A stretch of 20,543 nucleotides of DNA from Endomicrobiia bacterium (GTDB taxonomy: Bacteria; Elusimicrobiota; Endomicrobiia; Endomicrobiales; Endomicrobiaceae), in NCBI GenBank assembly GCA_025998295.1, contig BNVT01000010.1, forward strand, positions 1-20,543. Reading direction: 5' to 3'. Position numbers and translations under genes: made by a program. The notes below the pieces were generated by a model. The model was not told the DNA's origin and ran no database searches. It saw nothing but the letters and a program-made list of their open reading frames with translations. Positions 1-7,759 of this stretch are shown here, in pieces (the first letter of the stretch is position 1; the number at the start of each line of letters is the position of its first letter).

Positions 1-378
1 ATAATAGACATACAATAACCGTTGGTAGTAGTGGCAATTAAAGATAAGTAAGTAATATGTGCATAGATAATAAGGGCAAGGAACGATCTTAGTTTATTTG
101 AAATAGACACTGATTTGTGCAAAGAAAGACAAAAAGACAATAAGATACATGGCAGAAGATCCATACGGGTTTTTAGCCCTATATGAGTGTCAATATCCAA
201 CACCCTTATACACCTTGATTATACTTGTTTCTTAAGGGACAATTTGTTAAAAGGTTCAAAATAGTCTAAAAAGACAGATATAGTAATTACAAAAGACCTT
301 TTGGACTGCGATTTAACTTGGGTTGTGAGTATTTGTAATTCTAAAATTTAATACTTAAGTTGTGTGAGGGGTCTAATG
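1..378 (+). mobile_element. IS5-family element remnant (3' part, internally deleted)
   Basis: This stretch is a second, shorter copy of the 3' half of the element at 12775-14246, in the same orientation. Bases 1 to about 153 match 13539-13692, about 160-245 match 13890-13974, and about 244-378 match 14111-14246. Two long blocks present in the other copy are absent here. Translated in shifting frames it still shows the end of an IS5-family (DDE_Tnp_4 type) transposase, including a KRFKIV block followed by RPFGLRFNL, close to the family's conserved RNRRKRFGLRFNLIAG region. Stops and frameshifts make it non-functional. Its right end (GGTCTAATG, 370-378) touches the gltX stop codon. The left part lies outside the window. 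Confidence 0.72.
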
Positions 379-1857
379 TTAAAAGAACTTGTCTATTGCA
401 ATACCAATCCTTCTAACAACTTCTTCTTTTCCCATCAATTCCATCATATGAAACAAACTTGGACCTTGCGTTCTTCCCGAAATTGCTACTCTGATAGGAT
501 GAAACACCTGGCCTGTCTTAATATTTCTTTCCAAAGCTAAATCTCTTGCACACTGTTCTAAAGCATCAGAAGAAAAATTATCTTGATTGTTGAGTTTTAA
601 AACACTTTCCGTTAAAACAAGTTTGGCGTTATCCTTTGATTTATCGGAAAGGAATATCTTCTGAACTGCTTCTTCCTTATAATCCACATCCTTTGTAAGA
701 AAGAAATCTACAAGAGACGGAATATCTTTAAGAAGTTTTATTTTATCGTGCTCCAATGCCATAGCTTTTTTTAACAGTTCAATGTCCCAGCCATCTATAA
801 GTTTTTCGTTATCTGTATATTTTAGCCAATCTATAAACAGTATATATACCTGTTCCAAAGTTTTTAAACGAATTTTTTCGCCGTTAAGCCACAATAGCTT
901 TGCCGGATCAAAAGTAGACGGACTTACACCACATCTTTCTATGGAAAACTTTTGAATCATTTCCTCTATCGTAAAAACCTGCTGACTGTCTTCAGTTGAC
1001 CAACCGAGCAAGGCAAGATAATTTATTAATGCCTCCTGCAAATAACCTTCTTTTCTGTATTCTAAAACAGACGTATGTCCGTGTCTTTTTGATAATCTGG
1101 TGCCGTCATGTCCTAAAATCATGGGCATATGTGCAAATTCAGGTATTTTCCAGCCTAAAGTGCTATAAATCTGTATTTGACGAGGCGTATTTGAAATATG
1201 ATCATCACCTCTTAAAATATGTGTCATTTCCATAAGGTAATCATCAATGACACACGCAAAGTTATACGTGGGTACGCTGTTTGTCTTCATAATAACAAAA
1301 TCGTCAAGTAAAGAATTATCAAATTCAACTCTACCTCTTATAAGATCGTTTAAAACCACCGTTCCCGTCTTAGGCATTTTAAATCTTATAACAGCTTTTT
1401 TTCCTTCTGCTTCTTTTTGCTTTCTTTGTTCAAACATAAGATTTCTACATTTGCCATCATACTTTGGGGGAAGTTTATCAGTTTGCGCTTTTTTTCTCAT
1501 TTCATCAACTTCTTCAGTAGTACAGTAACAGGGATACGCAAAACCTTTGGCAACAAGTTCATCAGCATATTTCTGATATATTCCATGATTTTTACGTTCC
1601 ATTTGATAATAGGGAGCATATTTAGAAACTTCATTACCGGGACCTTCATCCCAACTAAGATTTAGCCATTTCATAGCATCTAATATAACCTGGACAGACG
1701 CTTCTGTTGAACGAACTTCATCAGTATCTTCAATTCTTACAATAAGTTTCCCGCCTTTGTTCTTGGCAAAGAGCCAATTAAACAAAGCAGTACGCACTCC
1801 ACCTATGTGCAAATCGCCCGTCGGAGACGGCGCGAATCTTACTCTTACATCACTCAT
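379..1857 (-). CDS. gltX: Glutamyl-tRNA synthetase
   Basis: Class I aminoacyl-tRNA synthetase of 492 aa that charges tRNA-Glu with glutamate in the cytoplasm. The N-terminal Rossmann domain opens with [12 protein letters not shown], the HIGH-type ATP motif at residues 17-20. The second ATP motif is TRLSKRHG, with the KMSKS-type loop at about 254-258. A Cys-x-Cys pair at 110/112 with Cys137 resembles the zinc site of bacterial GluRS. The C-terminal alpha-helical anticodon-binding part runs to the end, and the length is normal for the family. The ATG is preceded by a weak AAGG Shine-Dalgarno. It is the last gene of a minus-strand set with cvpA and the DUF1015 gene, 72 bases downstream of cvpA. 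Its TAA stop lies directly against the end of an IS5-family relic. The sequence alone does not show whether the enzyme is discriminating or also charges tRNA-Gln. Confidence 0.96.
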   Translation of the reverse strand: MSDVRVRFAPSPTGDLHIGGVRTALFNWLFAKNKGGKLIVRIEDTDEVRSTEASVQVILDAMKWLNLSWDEGPGNEVSKYAPYYQMERKNHGIYQKYADELVAKGFAYPCYCTTEEVDEMRKKAQTDKLPPKYDGKCRNLMFEQRKQKEAEGKKAVIRFKMPKTGTVVLNDLIRGRVEFDNSLLDDFVIMKTNSVPTYNFACVIDDYLMEMTHILRGDDHISNTPRQIQIYSTLGWKIPEFAHMPMILGHDGTRLSKRHGHTSVLEYRKEGYLQEALINYLALLGWSTEDSQQVFTIEEMIQKFSIERCGVSPSTFDPAKLLWLNGEKIRLKTLEQVYILFIDWLKYTDNEKLIDGWDIELLKKAMALEHDKIKLLKDIPSLVDFFLTKDVDYKEEAVQKIFLSDKSKDNAKLVLTESVLKLNNQDNFSSDALEQCARDLALERNIKTGQVFHPIRVAISGRTQGPSLFHMMELMGKEEVVRRIGIAIDKFF

Positions 1858-1929
1858 TTGTTTTTACCTTTTTTAAAAATAAAATTTTCCTTTTTTCAAT
1901 TTTTATTCAACAAATATCTTTTATTTTTG

Positions 1930-2376
1930 TCATTTCACAACTTTCCTTTCAAGCAAAGGAGGTACATAATCTGTAAATATAGGAATTTTTGGCTGTATTG
2001 TATCAGAAATAGCGGTATAAATCGTACTTGTTGATTTGTCCAATTTATGAGTCCCGTGTATTGTAGGAATTAAAATATTTATAGATACAATAAGCCAAAC
2101 ACACACACTTAGTAATGCGCCACCCAATCTATCCAAAATGTTAAGATAAAAAAAACTAACTATCCTTAGAATTAAAGCTCCAAGCATAATAACAAATAGC
2201 GCTGTTACTAAAAAGATAAGATAGACGTTCAGACCTTCTTGATATGAACACTTAGCCGAAACAAAAGTTGCCATAAATCCTGCAATAACAGCAAAAAAAG
2301 CTCTTACAAGACCGGCAGACCAGCCGAGCCAAGCTATTAGGACTACACTAATTACTAAAAAAATATCTATTACCAA
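1930..2376 (-). CDS. cvpA: CvpA-family membrane protein
   Basis: A 148-aa integral membrane protein with about four hydrophobic segments (roughly residues 3-20, 24-42, 50-75 and 83-105) and a polar C-terminal tail. The opening, with a short aspartate-containing first helix and a GxxxGLVRAFF turn, fits the CvpA (colicin V production) family. That family is widespread and linked to envelope stress and, in some bacteria, cell-surface processes; its molecular function is not settled. The only usable start is TTG at 2376, with GAGG seven bases upstream, and no in-frame ATG lies nearby. It follows the DUF1015 gene by 10 bases, so the two are probably co-transcribed, with gltX further down. The family call rests on topology and motif memory, not on a database search. 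Confidence 0.72.
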   Translation of the reverse strand: MVIDIFLVISVVLIAWLGWSAGLVRAFFAVIAGFMATFVSAKCSYQEGLNVYLIFLVTALFVIMLGALILRIVSFFYLNILDRLGGALLSVCVWLIVSINILIPTIHGTHKLDKSTSTIYTAISDTIQPKIPIFTDYVPPLLERKVVK

Positions 2377-2386
2377 CCTACATCCT

Positions 2387-3607
2387 CTATTTTATGCAGG
2401 CCATAACTACTCCGCTGGCAAGTTTAGGATAAAAATATGTTGATTTTTGGGGCATCATTTCATTCTTCAAACTGATTGCCTTTAAAGATTCAACTGGAGT
2501 TGCAGGAACTATAATTGCAATTCTTCCTGTTTTTTTCGCATTCAACACAGCTTCTTTTTCATCTTTTGCATAAGTAAATTCTGAAGCATCAACATTGGGA
2601 ATAAGTACATAATGCAAAGCGCTCACTGCCAGATTTCTATAAGCCTTGCATTTATCACGCATAGCTTTCTTTAGAAAAGATTCTTTTTTAATTGTCAAAA
2701 CTCTATATCTATTATCTTTAAAAATCATCATAGGTTGTATTTCTTTTTTAGAAAGTTCCTGAAAATCGTTCGCAGAATGTACATTAAAATATTTTTCAAT
2801 ATTTGATTCCAAATCCTCAGGCGCTTTGATAACCCTATGCGTAGGCCAAATTGAAATACCAGGATCTTCCATCGAGCACAAATAAGCTAAAACGTAATTG
2901 TACTCTTTATCTTGTGAATAGTTGTTATCTTTTTCTTTTCTTTCCTGCAAATAGTTCCACGCAGTTTCGTACCTATGATGGCCGTCTGCTATAAACACTT
3001 CTTTTATTGACAAATATTTTTCTAATGTTTCAATTATATCTTTGTCGGTAACAACCCACATTTTATGAAAGACTCTTTCTCTATCTTTTGCAGCTACCGA
3101 TGGAGTTCTTCTTGTTATTTTTCTACAAATACCTACAGCCGTACGATTTTTATCTTCAAACAAACCAAAAATAGGGCTTATATTTGTTTTCGTGGCCTTT
3201 AAAAGATTTAATCTGTCGGACTTAGGTTTTGTAAGAGTTTTTTCATGAGGTTTTACTGAACCTTTACAAGAATGAGGGTTATCTAATTTTAAAGAAGCAA
3301 AGAAACCTCTTCTGGTCATTGCAATTCCATGATCTTCAAAAATCTGCTCATAAAAATACAAGGCTGGAGTTTTATCCCGTTCAAGAATGTGTTCATCCCG
3401 CCATGATCGCAATAAATCGGCAGCATTTTGATATTTATTTCTCTTGTCTCGAGAATCAGGTAGTTCAACATTTACAATATTGAAAGGAGAGAGTTTTTGA
3501 AGTTTTGCTTTTTCATCATCATTTACAACGTCATAGGGGGGGCAGATGAAATTGGTAATTGTTTCCTTTGAATATCTAAGCGCACGAAAAGGTTTTATGT
3601 CCGCCAT
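2387..3607 (-). CDS. DUF1015 family protein
   Basis: A 406-aa soluble protein of the DUF1015 family (PF06245). It shows the typical opening MADIKPFRALRYS, then ICPPYDVV, and the family hallmark FIADGHHRYETA near the middle. The DGHHR-type motif resembles that of ParB/sulfiredoxin-fold enzymes, which include free-serine kinases, so a nucleotide-dependent small-molecule kinase role is possible but unproven here. An upstream in-frame TTG at 3622 would add five residues. I prefer the ATG at 3607 because GGAGGG lies seven bases before it. It is the first gene of a minus-strand unit with cvpA (10-base gap) and gltX, behind a near-consensus promoter about 60 bases upstream. Confidence 0.85.
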   Translation of the reverse strand: MADIKPFRALRYSKETITNFICPPYDVVNDDEKAKLQKLSPFNIVNVELPDSRDKRNKYQNAADLLRSWRDEHILERDKTPALYFYEQIFEDHGIAMTRRGFFASLKLDNPHSCKGSVKPHEKTLTKPKSDRLNLLKATKTNISPIFGLFEDKNRTAVGICRKITRRTPSVAAKDRERVFHKMWVVTDKDIIETLEKYLSIKEVFIADGHHRYETAWNYLQERKEKDNNYSQDKEYNYVLAYLCSMEDPGISIWPTHRVIKAPEDLESNIEKYFNVHSANDFQELSKKEIQPMMIFKDNRYRVLTIKKESFLKKAMRDKCKAYRNLAVSALHYVLIPNVDASEFTYAKDEKEAVLNAKKTGRIAIIVPATPVESLKAISLKNEMMPQKSTYFYPKLASGVVMACIK

Positions 3608-3667
3608 AGGTAGTCCCTCCAAAAATCTATATTTTCCGGTATGTATGTACGTACAACCGAATGGCCG

Positions 3668-3696
3668 ATTTTACAAAAAAATTCTGATATTGTCAA
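3668..3696 (-). promoter_or_regulatory. Sigma-70-type promoter for DUF1015-cvpA-gltX
   Basis: On the minus strand a perfect -35 TTGACA (3691-3696) is followed after exactly 17 bases by a -10 TAAAAT (3668-3673). Transcription would start near 3661, giving a leader of about 50 nt that contains an alternating GTACGTACATACATAC stretch before the Shine-Dalgarno. This is the best minus-strand promoter in the window, and the three downstream genes are collinear. Confidence 0.75.
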
Positions 3697-3829
3697 CGCT
3701 GTGCAGAATCTCTGTCAGGCAAAACGCATTAAAAAGATTTCACGACGAGGACGAGATTGATTTTAGCCATGGGCTATTATTTAGCGCTACCGACTAAACT
3801 TAAGAATCAGAAAAACTTTCATACGTTTT

Positions 3830-4195
3830 GCCTGCTATTACCCCATTACCCGCGTTAAAAAAAATCAATAGGATGCTCGTATAGACTGCTTATAGTTGGA
3901 GACAAAAGCCTGTTATTGCATATGAAGTAAGTGATGAGGATATAAATAGTTGTATAAAGATAATCAAGAAAGTAAAAACAAGAGTAAAAGCAGTAGAACG
4001 TTTTTATGGCGATGGCAATAGTTGCTATAGGGCAACATTCTAAAGAATATTTTCCGAAAGGTAAGTTAACGATAACAAAAGCGCAAACGTATTTATGGTC
4101 AAATCGCTAAAGAATAAGAAGATATAATGAAGGGAGCACACTCATCCCTTAGGCTTGAGAGACGGTGCAATTTCAAATGATTTGACTATATAAAC
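3830..4195 (+). pseudogene. IS1-like transposase remnant (C-terminal part)
   Basis: No open frame survives, but the plus strand translates in shifting frames to pieces that resemble the DDE domain of IS1-type transposases. In order these are VIAYEVSDEDIN, ERFYGDGNSCY, then KEYFPKGKLTITKAQTY followed by KSL and RIRRYNEGAH after frame correction. The series (Y..DG..CY, then a lysine-rich strand, then a SLN..IRRY-type helix) is the family's usual order. The right end, about 4165-4195, matches in inverted orientation repeats at 12236-12262 and 14595-14615, so it is probably the element's terminal repeat. That end overlaps the metF stop codon. The family call is by motif memory only. Confidence 0.5.
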
Positions 4196-5045
4196 TATTT
4201 TTTATTATTTCAGGGATATGTTCTTCTGTGCCAATTGCCATAATGTGTACGCCGTCCGCAAAAGACCGTAGATCTCTAATAGTTTCGGAGCATATCTTTA
4301 TGCCTTCTTCCAACGGGTTTGAAGCGAGATTGATTCTATCTTGTATTTTTTGCGGAATGTTTATACCTGGTAAAGCCTGCATAAACTGCATAAATTGAGG
4401 TGATTTAATAAGAATTATTCCCGGAAGTGTTTTTACTTTTAAATGTTTTGTTTTGGCAAAAAACTCTTTATACTGTTGCACATCGAAAATTGCCTGCGTT
4501 TGAAAAAATTCTGCTCCTGCTTTTATTTTTTTAGCAAACATTAAAGCCTGCAAACCGTTAGGCTGCGCAGATGGATTTACAACTGCCCCTACACAAAATC
4601 TTGGATTTCCAGATAATTGCTTTCCTGCCAAATCAACACCTGTCTCTAAGAGTCTTGCAGATTTTATAAGTTGTACAGTATCTAAATCATACACCGCTCT
4701 TGCTGTAGGATATTCTCCTGTTTTGGGGTGATCTCCGCTTAAAAGTAAAATGTTTTCTATACCTAAAATATTTGCACTCAACATTTCAGACTGTAAAGCA
4801 ATTCTGTTTTTATCTCTTGCGACAATCTGCACAATAGGTTCTATCCCATGATCAACCAATACCTTGCTCATCGCAAGAGACCCTGCTCTCATAGATGCCC
4901 TTTGATTATCCGTAACATTTACTGCGTCAACATCAGTAAGACAGTCTGCCCTGCGTAAAAAAGAAGAAACATTCACTCCTCTTGGAGGGAACAACTCCGC
5001 CGTTATTAAAAACTTACCTGATTTTATTTTATCTTTAAATTTCAA
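4173..5045 (-). CDS. metF: Methylenetetrahydrofolate reductase, MetF family
   Basis: A 290-aa TIM-barrel flavoprotein that reduces 5,10-methylene-THF to 5-methyl-THF, the methyl donor for methionine synthesis. Visible signatures are ITAELFPPRG, whose Glu17 matches the proton-donating Glu of the family, then DAVNVTDNQRA, then LLSGDHP with Asp105 in the folate/flavin-contacting loop. Length is close to the usual 290-300. The start appears to be TTG at 5045 with AAAGGA nine bases upstream. An in-frame stop lies just before it, and the nearby ATG is in another frame. Upstream lies a small MTHFR_C gene, so the pair resembles metF-metV arrangements. The last codons (LYSQII, stop) fall inside a sequence shared with IS-like ends elsewhere in the window, so the natural C-terminus may have been altered. 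Confidence 0.9.
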   Translation of the reverse strand: MKFKDKIKSGKFLITAELFPPRGVNVSSFLRRADCLTDVDAVNVTDNQRASMRAGSLAMSKVLVDHGIEPIVQIVARDKNRIALQSEMLSANILGIENILLLSGDHPKTGEYPTARAVYDLDTVQLIKSARLLETGVDLAGKQLSGNPRFCVGAVVNPSAQPNGLQALMFAKKIKAGAEFFQTQAIFDVQQYKEFFAKTKHLKVKTLPGIILIKSPQFMQFMQALPGINIPQKIQDRINLASNPLEEGIKICSETIRDLRSFADGVHIMAIGTEEHIPEIIKNSLYSQII

Positions 5046-5103
5046 ATTCTGTCATCCTTTGAAAAACTTGCAGACTGACAAGTGCTGCGACTCTTACAAT
5101 AGA

Positions 5104-5322
5104 CTATTTCTTTGGCGCTATATATTGGTTAACAAATTTTTCAAAGGCATCGTTTTGTTTAAGTCTTTTGTAAACCAATACCCATACGCAATCTTTTGTA
5201 TAATCTGTCTCGCACTTACCATCAACAAAACTTCCGCAAGATCCGTTAACAAACCCTTTGGCACAACCTGTCTTTGGATAGTCTTTCTGCAAAATTTCTT
5301 TACTATGTTTCTCTTCTTTCAT
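5104..5322 (-). CDS. metV: Small MTHFR_C / MetV-type cysteine protein
   Basis: A 72-aa protein that looks like the C-terminal domain family partnering MetF (MTHFR_C, PF12225; MetV in acetogens). Four cysteines at 20, 29, 37 and 45 lie in GCAKGFVNGSCGSFVDGKCE and DCVWVLVYKRLK. These correspond to the family pattern CPKx3NGPCGG...GxCE...CxWxxIYxRLK. They probably bind a metal or an Fe-S cluster. It is much shorter than MetV proteins of about 200 aa, retaining only the cysteine core. The ATG has GAAGGGA just upstream. It sits 58 bases upstream of metF on the same strand, which supports a functional pair. The domain call is fairly firm; the gene symbol is by analogy. Confidence 0.72.
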   Translation of the reverse strand: MKEEKHSKEILQKDYPKTGCAKGFVNGSCGSFVDGKCETDYTKDCVWVLVYKRLKQNDAFEKFVNQYIAPKK

Positions 5323-5434
5323 TGTCCCTTCTTATCAACAAATATAAAAGCAACTCTGTCTACCCCTGATTTATGCACTTCTTTAAAGAATAGAGTTATT
5401 CATTTTCGAGTACAATATTTTAACAGGATTTAGC

Positions 5435-5713
5435 TTATTTTTTGTTTGCTCTGTCGTATCTTATTTTTAAGTTAACTTGAGTAACCGAAAGAATAAACCC
5501 AATTATGTTTGCAATATAAATAGGCGGCTTATTAGTTCCTATACCATAGGTTATCCATAACAAAGTGGTTATTATAGAAATAATAAACATTTGAATTGAA
5601 ACATTTTTTGCGGATTTTGTTTTCCATGTTTTATAAACTTGTGGAACAAAAGTTGATGCAGAAAGACAAGCGGCAACACTACCTATAACATCTGAAACAA
5701 TAGAACAAGCCAT
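5435..5713 (-). CDS. SemiSWEET-type sugar transporter (copy 2)
   Basis: A 92-aa protein with three hydrophobic helices (about 5-22, 41-60 and 65-84) and the PQ-loop signature TFVPQVYKTWKTKSAKNVS. Pro24-Gln25 form the hinge typical of bacterial SemiSWEETs, which work as homodimers moving sugars across the inner membrane. A longer reading from 5770 exists. The ATG at 5713 is preferred because AAGGAG stands at the right distance and the resulting length matches the paralogue. It is a tandem duplicate of the gene at 5879-6163, sharing PQVYKTWK, QMFIIS, IYI.N and a YDRA.KK C-terminus. The substrate cannot be read from the sequence. Confidence 0.85.
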   Translation of the reverse strand: MACSIVSDVIGSVAACLSASTFVPQVYKTWKTKSAKNVSIQMFIISIITTLLWITYGIGTNKPPIYIANIIGFILSVTQVNLKIRYDRANKK

Positions 5714-5810
5714 TTTTATCTCCTTATTAGTCAATATCTTGTGTGTTTTTCCTATAAGGAAAGATTCCACTTGCTATATGTTGTGAACAATAAGACGCAT
5801 ATCTCATACA
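5714..5810 (-). repeat. Leader duplicated with the SemiSWEET gene (copy 2)
   Basis: Read on the minus strand, the roughly 95 bases before this SemiSWEET gene resemble those before the other copy (6164-6265). Shared features, in order, are a TCTTATTGT block, a CTTTCC/GGAAA hairpin-like stretch, ATTGACTAATAA, and AAGGAGATA as ribosome-binding site. The duplication therefore covered the gene plus its 5' region. Confidence 0.6.
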
Positions 5811-5878
5811 CAACCGACCTCCATCTCCGCCCAAAACACGATACTCTTTATCCATGAACAATATTTTAAGGGTATAGC

Positions 5879-6163
5879 TTATTTTTTACTTGCTCTGTCG
5901 TATTTTACTTTTAAAACAATTTGCGCTATTGAAAGAGCGGTAACCATTGCGTTTGGTATGTAAATGTTCCCATCCGGTTCGACAAGCACTATACCGTAAA
6001 ATGTCCACATTGAAGCATTTATCGTAGAAATAATAAACATTTGCATTGAAACACCTTCGGCGGTTTTCATTTTCCATGTTTTATAAACCTGCGGAACAAA
6101 AGTTATTACGTTAAAGATACCGGCAAGAGAACCTATAATTTTCATAAAAAAACCAGAATCCAT
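5879..6163 (-). CDS. SemiSWEET-type sugar transporter (copy 1)
   Basis: A 94-aa three-helix PQ-loop protein with TFVPQVYKTWKMKTAEGVS (Pro24-Gln25), hydrophobic helices at about 7-22, 41-60 and 68-87, and a basic tail. It starts with ATG behind AAAGGAGATAGG. It is the promoter-proximal member of a tandem pair with the gene at 5435-5713, 165 bases away. The middle loop differs most (VEPDGN here, TNKPP there), so the paralogues could form homo- or heterodimers with different substrate preferences. The family is well recognised by the PQ motif and length; the function as a sugar carrier is inferred from the family. Confidence 0.87.
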   Translation of the reverse strand: MDSGFFMKIIGSLAGIFNVITFVPQVYKTWKMKTAEGVSMQMFIISTINASMWTFYGIVLVEPDGNIYIPNAMVTALSIAQIVLKVKYDRASKK

Positions 6164-6265
6164 TCCTATCTCCTTTTATTAGTCAATCCTTCTGTATGTT
6201 TCCCCATAAAGAAAGACTTTATTGCATACGATGGACGACAATAAGATGCACGTTTAACGCATAAC
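6164..6265 (-). repeat. Leader duplicated with the SemiSWEET gene (copy 1)
   Basis: This is the counterpart of 5714-5810. On the minus strand it carries the same TCTTATTGT block, a CTTTCTTTATGGGGAAAC stretch, GATTGACTAATAA and AAAGGAGATA in the same order and spacing. Its conservation could reflect recent duplication or a functional 5' leader. Confidence 0.55.
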
Positions 6266-6281
6266 TAACATTTTTTGTCAA
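6252..6281 (-). promoter_or_regulatory. Candidate promoter for the SemiSWEET pair
   Basis: The minus strand shows a perfect -35 TTGACA (6276-6281) and, 18 bases on, a weaker -10 TTAAAC (6252-6257). It lies about 90 bases upstream of the first SemiSWEET start. Copy 2 shows no equally good hexamers, so it may depend on read-through. Confidence 0.45.
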
Positions 6282-6371
6282 AAAGATGAAAGATGAATTT
6301 AAATTAATTCAAAATTGCAAATCGACAGTGAAATCAAAGACCTCCTTTAAGATATCAAGATAATTTAGACA

Positions 6372-6585
6372 TTACCTTGATTTATTTTTAAGCCAAAACT
6401 CCAATATTTTGATTTCAATTTCGACAATATCATCAAAATCTGCATCCCTAGCAAAGAAGTACCAATAATACCATTTGCATTTTAGCGGTCCTTTTTTTCA
6501 AGGAGCAATACGGTTGACAGGAACAAGGGCTAACATTTAAGAGACGATCGATTTCAATATATTCTTGCATTCTCAGTTCCATCAT
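6372..6585 (-). pseudogene. Broken small cysteine/aromatic-rich gene, unknown
   Basis: On the minus strand a reading frame from an ATG at 6585 gives MMELRMQEYIEIDRLL followed by a Cys-rich stretch (CSCQPYC). Near 6492-6498 there is a run of seven A residues. One frame over, the sequence continues as KCKWYYWYFFARDADFDD and IVEIEIKILEFWLKN up to a TAA at 6372. The two halves look like one protein of about 70 residues split by a slip in the A7 tract. Four cysteines and a WYYWYFF cluster suggest a small zinc-ribbon-like or mobile-element accessory protein, but I do not recognise the family. The rest of 6282-6735 shows nothing else I can identify. Confidence 0.4.
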
Positions 6586-6745
6586 CGTAAGTACAAAGTA
6601 CAAGCATTGCGTTAGTAATTTGTACTTGAATGTCAATACCAAAAGTACCTAAGACGCAATTTATCAGCACAGTAAAACCTAAATCCCTGACAAACCTTCT
6701 ACATGCATATTATACCAAATTGAATATTTTGTCAATCGTCTTGAT

Positions 6746-6774
6746 TTGCAATAAATTTTTTTTTTTGATATAAT
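6746..6774 (+). promoter_or_regulatory. Strong promoter for the rpsB operon
   Basis: TTGCAA (6746-6751) and TATAAT (6769-6774) are separated by exactly 17 bases that include a long T tract, a near-consensus housekeeping promoter. The start site would be near 6781. No other gene lies between it and rpsB. Confidence 0.75.
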
Positions 6775-6780
6775 AGCGGA

Positions 6781-6967
6781 GTAAAGCGTACTATAGATAG
6801 GGACGTTTTAAATAAGCACACAAACGGATTTGCCAAAGGTCCCATTCAAGCCAGTTAAACTTGATTTTTGGGTTTTGGAGATTGAAGATTGTGGAGGCCG
6901 TGAGATGGGAAACCATCCGAAACGGAAACTGCATTGCAAATGCGGTAAAAAACCAAAGGAGACAGGT
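6781..6967 (+). promoter_or_regulatory. Long 5' leader of rpsB, candidate S2 autoregulatory RNA
   Basis: About 190 nt separate the promoter from the rpsB ATG. The leader has pairing potential: GGGAC near 6799 with GTCCC near 6840, a small CAAA/TTTG hairpin, and GCATT/AATGC around 6930. In many bacteria rpsB-tsf mRNA leaders are bound by ribosomal protein S2. Reading the leader as a 46-residue N-terminal extension of S2 is possible in frame but unlikely, since the S2 family starts close to [18 protein letters not shown]. Confidence 0.4.
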
Positions 6968-7759
6968 ATGGCCAACATTACAATGAAGGCTTTGCTGGAA
7001 GCCGGTGTCCATTTCGGACACCAAACCAGAAGGCGGAATCCAAAAATGACGAAGTTTATTTTTGAAGCAAGAAATAAAATTCATATAATTGATCTTCAGA
7101 AAACACTCAAAGAGTTGAAGAAAAGCTTTAATGTTATCAGAGATTTTGTTGCTGAGGGAAGAGAAGTAATATTTGTAGGAACAAAAAAGCAGGCCCATGT
7201 TCCGTTAAAAGAAGAAGCGTTGCGCTGCGGAGCGTATTTTGTTGTTGAAAGGTGGCTCGGCGGAACTCTCACAAATTTCGAAACATTAAAAAAATCAATT
7301 GCAAGATACAAAGAAATTGAAGCAATGAAAGAAGATGGTGTCTTGAGAGTTTTTTCAAAGAAAGAACAATCTCAAATCGAAAGAGAGAGAGTAAAACTCG
7401 AAAAATCTTTGGAAGGTCTTAAGAACATGGCAGCTCTTCCGGGTCTTATGTTTGTTGTGGATTCTCATGAAGAAGCGACGGCTGTTTCAGAAGCAAGAAA
7501 ACTTAATATTCCTGTGGTTGCGATTTGTGATACAAATTGTGATCCTGATTTGGTAGATTACCCTATACCTGGAAATGATGACGCTATAAGAGCAGTAAAA
7601 CTTTTCTGTTCTGTTGTTGCGGAGGCTGTTTTAGAAGGTAGATGCGTTATGGAAAAGAAAAAAATCGATGAAGAAATGGTTGCGACTACTGAAGAAGAAT
7701 CTAAAGAACCTAAAGAAGTAAGAGACAAAGAAGAAGAAAAAGAAGGAGAAATACAGTAA
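6968..7759 (+). CDS. rpsB: 30S ribosomal protein S2
   Basis: Ribosomal protein S2, 263 aa from the chosen ATG. It has the N-terminal signature [20 protein letters not shown], the [17 protein letters not shown] block, and the [21 protein letters not shown]-terminal signature of the family. The ATG at 6968 is preferred over an in-frame ATG at 6830 because AAAGGAG precedes it and the family begins there. The last 25 or so residues form an acidic and lysine-rich tail ([20 protein letters not shown]), longer than in many bacteria but not unusual. S2 binds the 30S head-body junction late in assembly. Its stop overlaps the start of tsf by one base (TAATG), implying translational coupling. Confidence 0.97.
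   Translation: MANITMKALLEAGVHFGHQTRRRNPKMTKFIFEARNKIHIIDLQKTLKELKKSFNVIRDFVAEGREVIFVGTKKQAHVPLKEEALRCGAYFVVERWLGGTLTNFETLKKSIARYKEIEAMKEDGVLRVFSKKEQSQIERERVKLEKSLEGLKNMAALPGLMFVVDSHEEATAVSEARKLNIPVVAICDTNCDPDLVDYPIPGNDDAIRAVKLFCSVVAEAVLEGRCVMEKKKIDEEMVATTEEESKEPKEVRDKEEEKEGEIQ

Noticed and set aside
3546..3797. Plus-strand 83-residue frame opposite the DUF1015 start
   Set aside because: It is antisense to a well-supported gene start and promoter and resembles no protein.
6830..6967. N-terminal extension of ribosomal protein S2
   Set aside because: The internal ATG at 6968 has an AAAGGAG site and matches the family start. The upstream ATG at 6830 has no ribosome-binding site.
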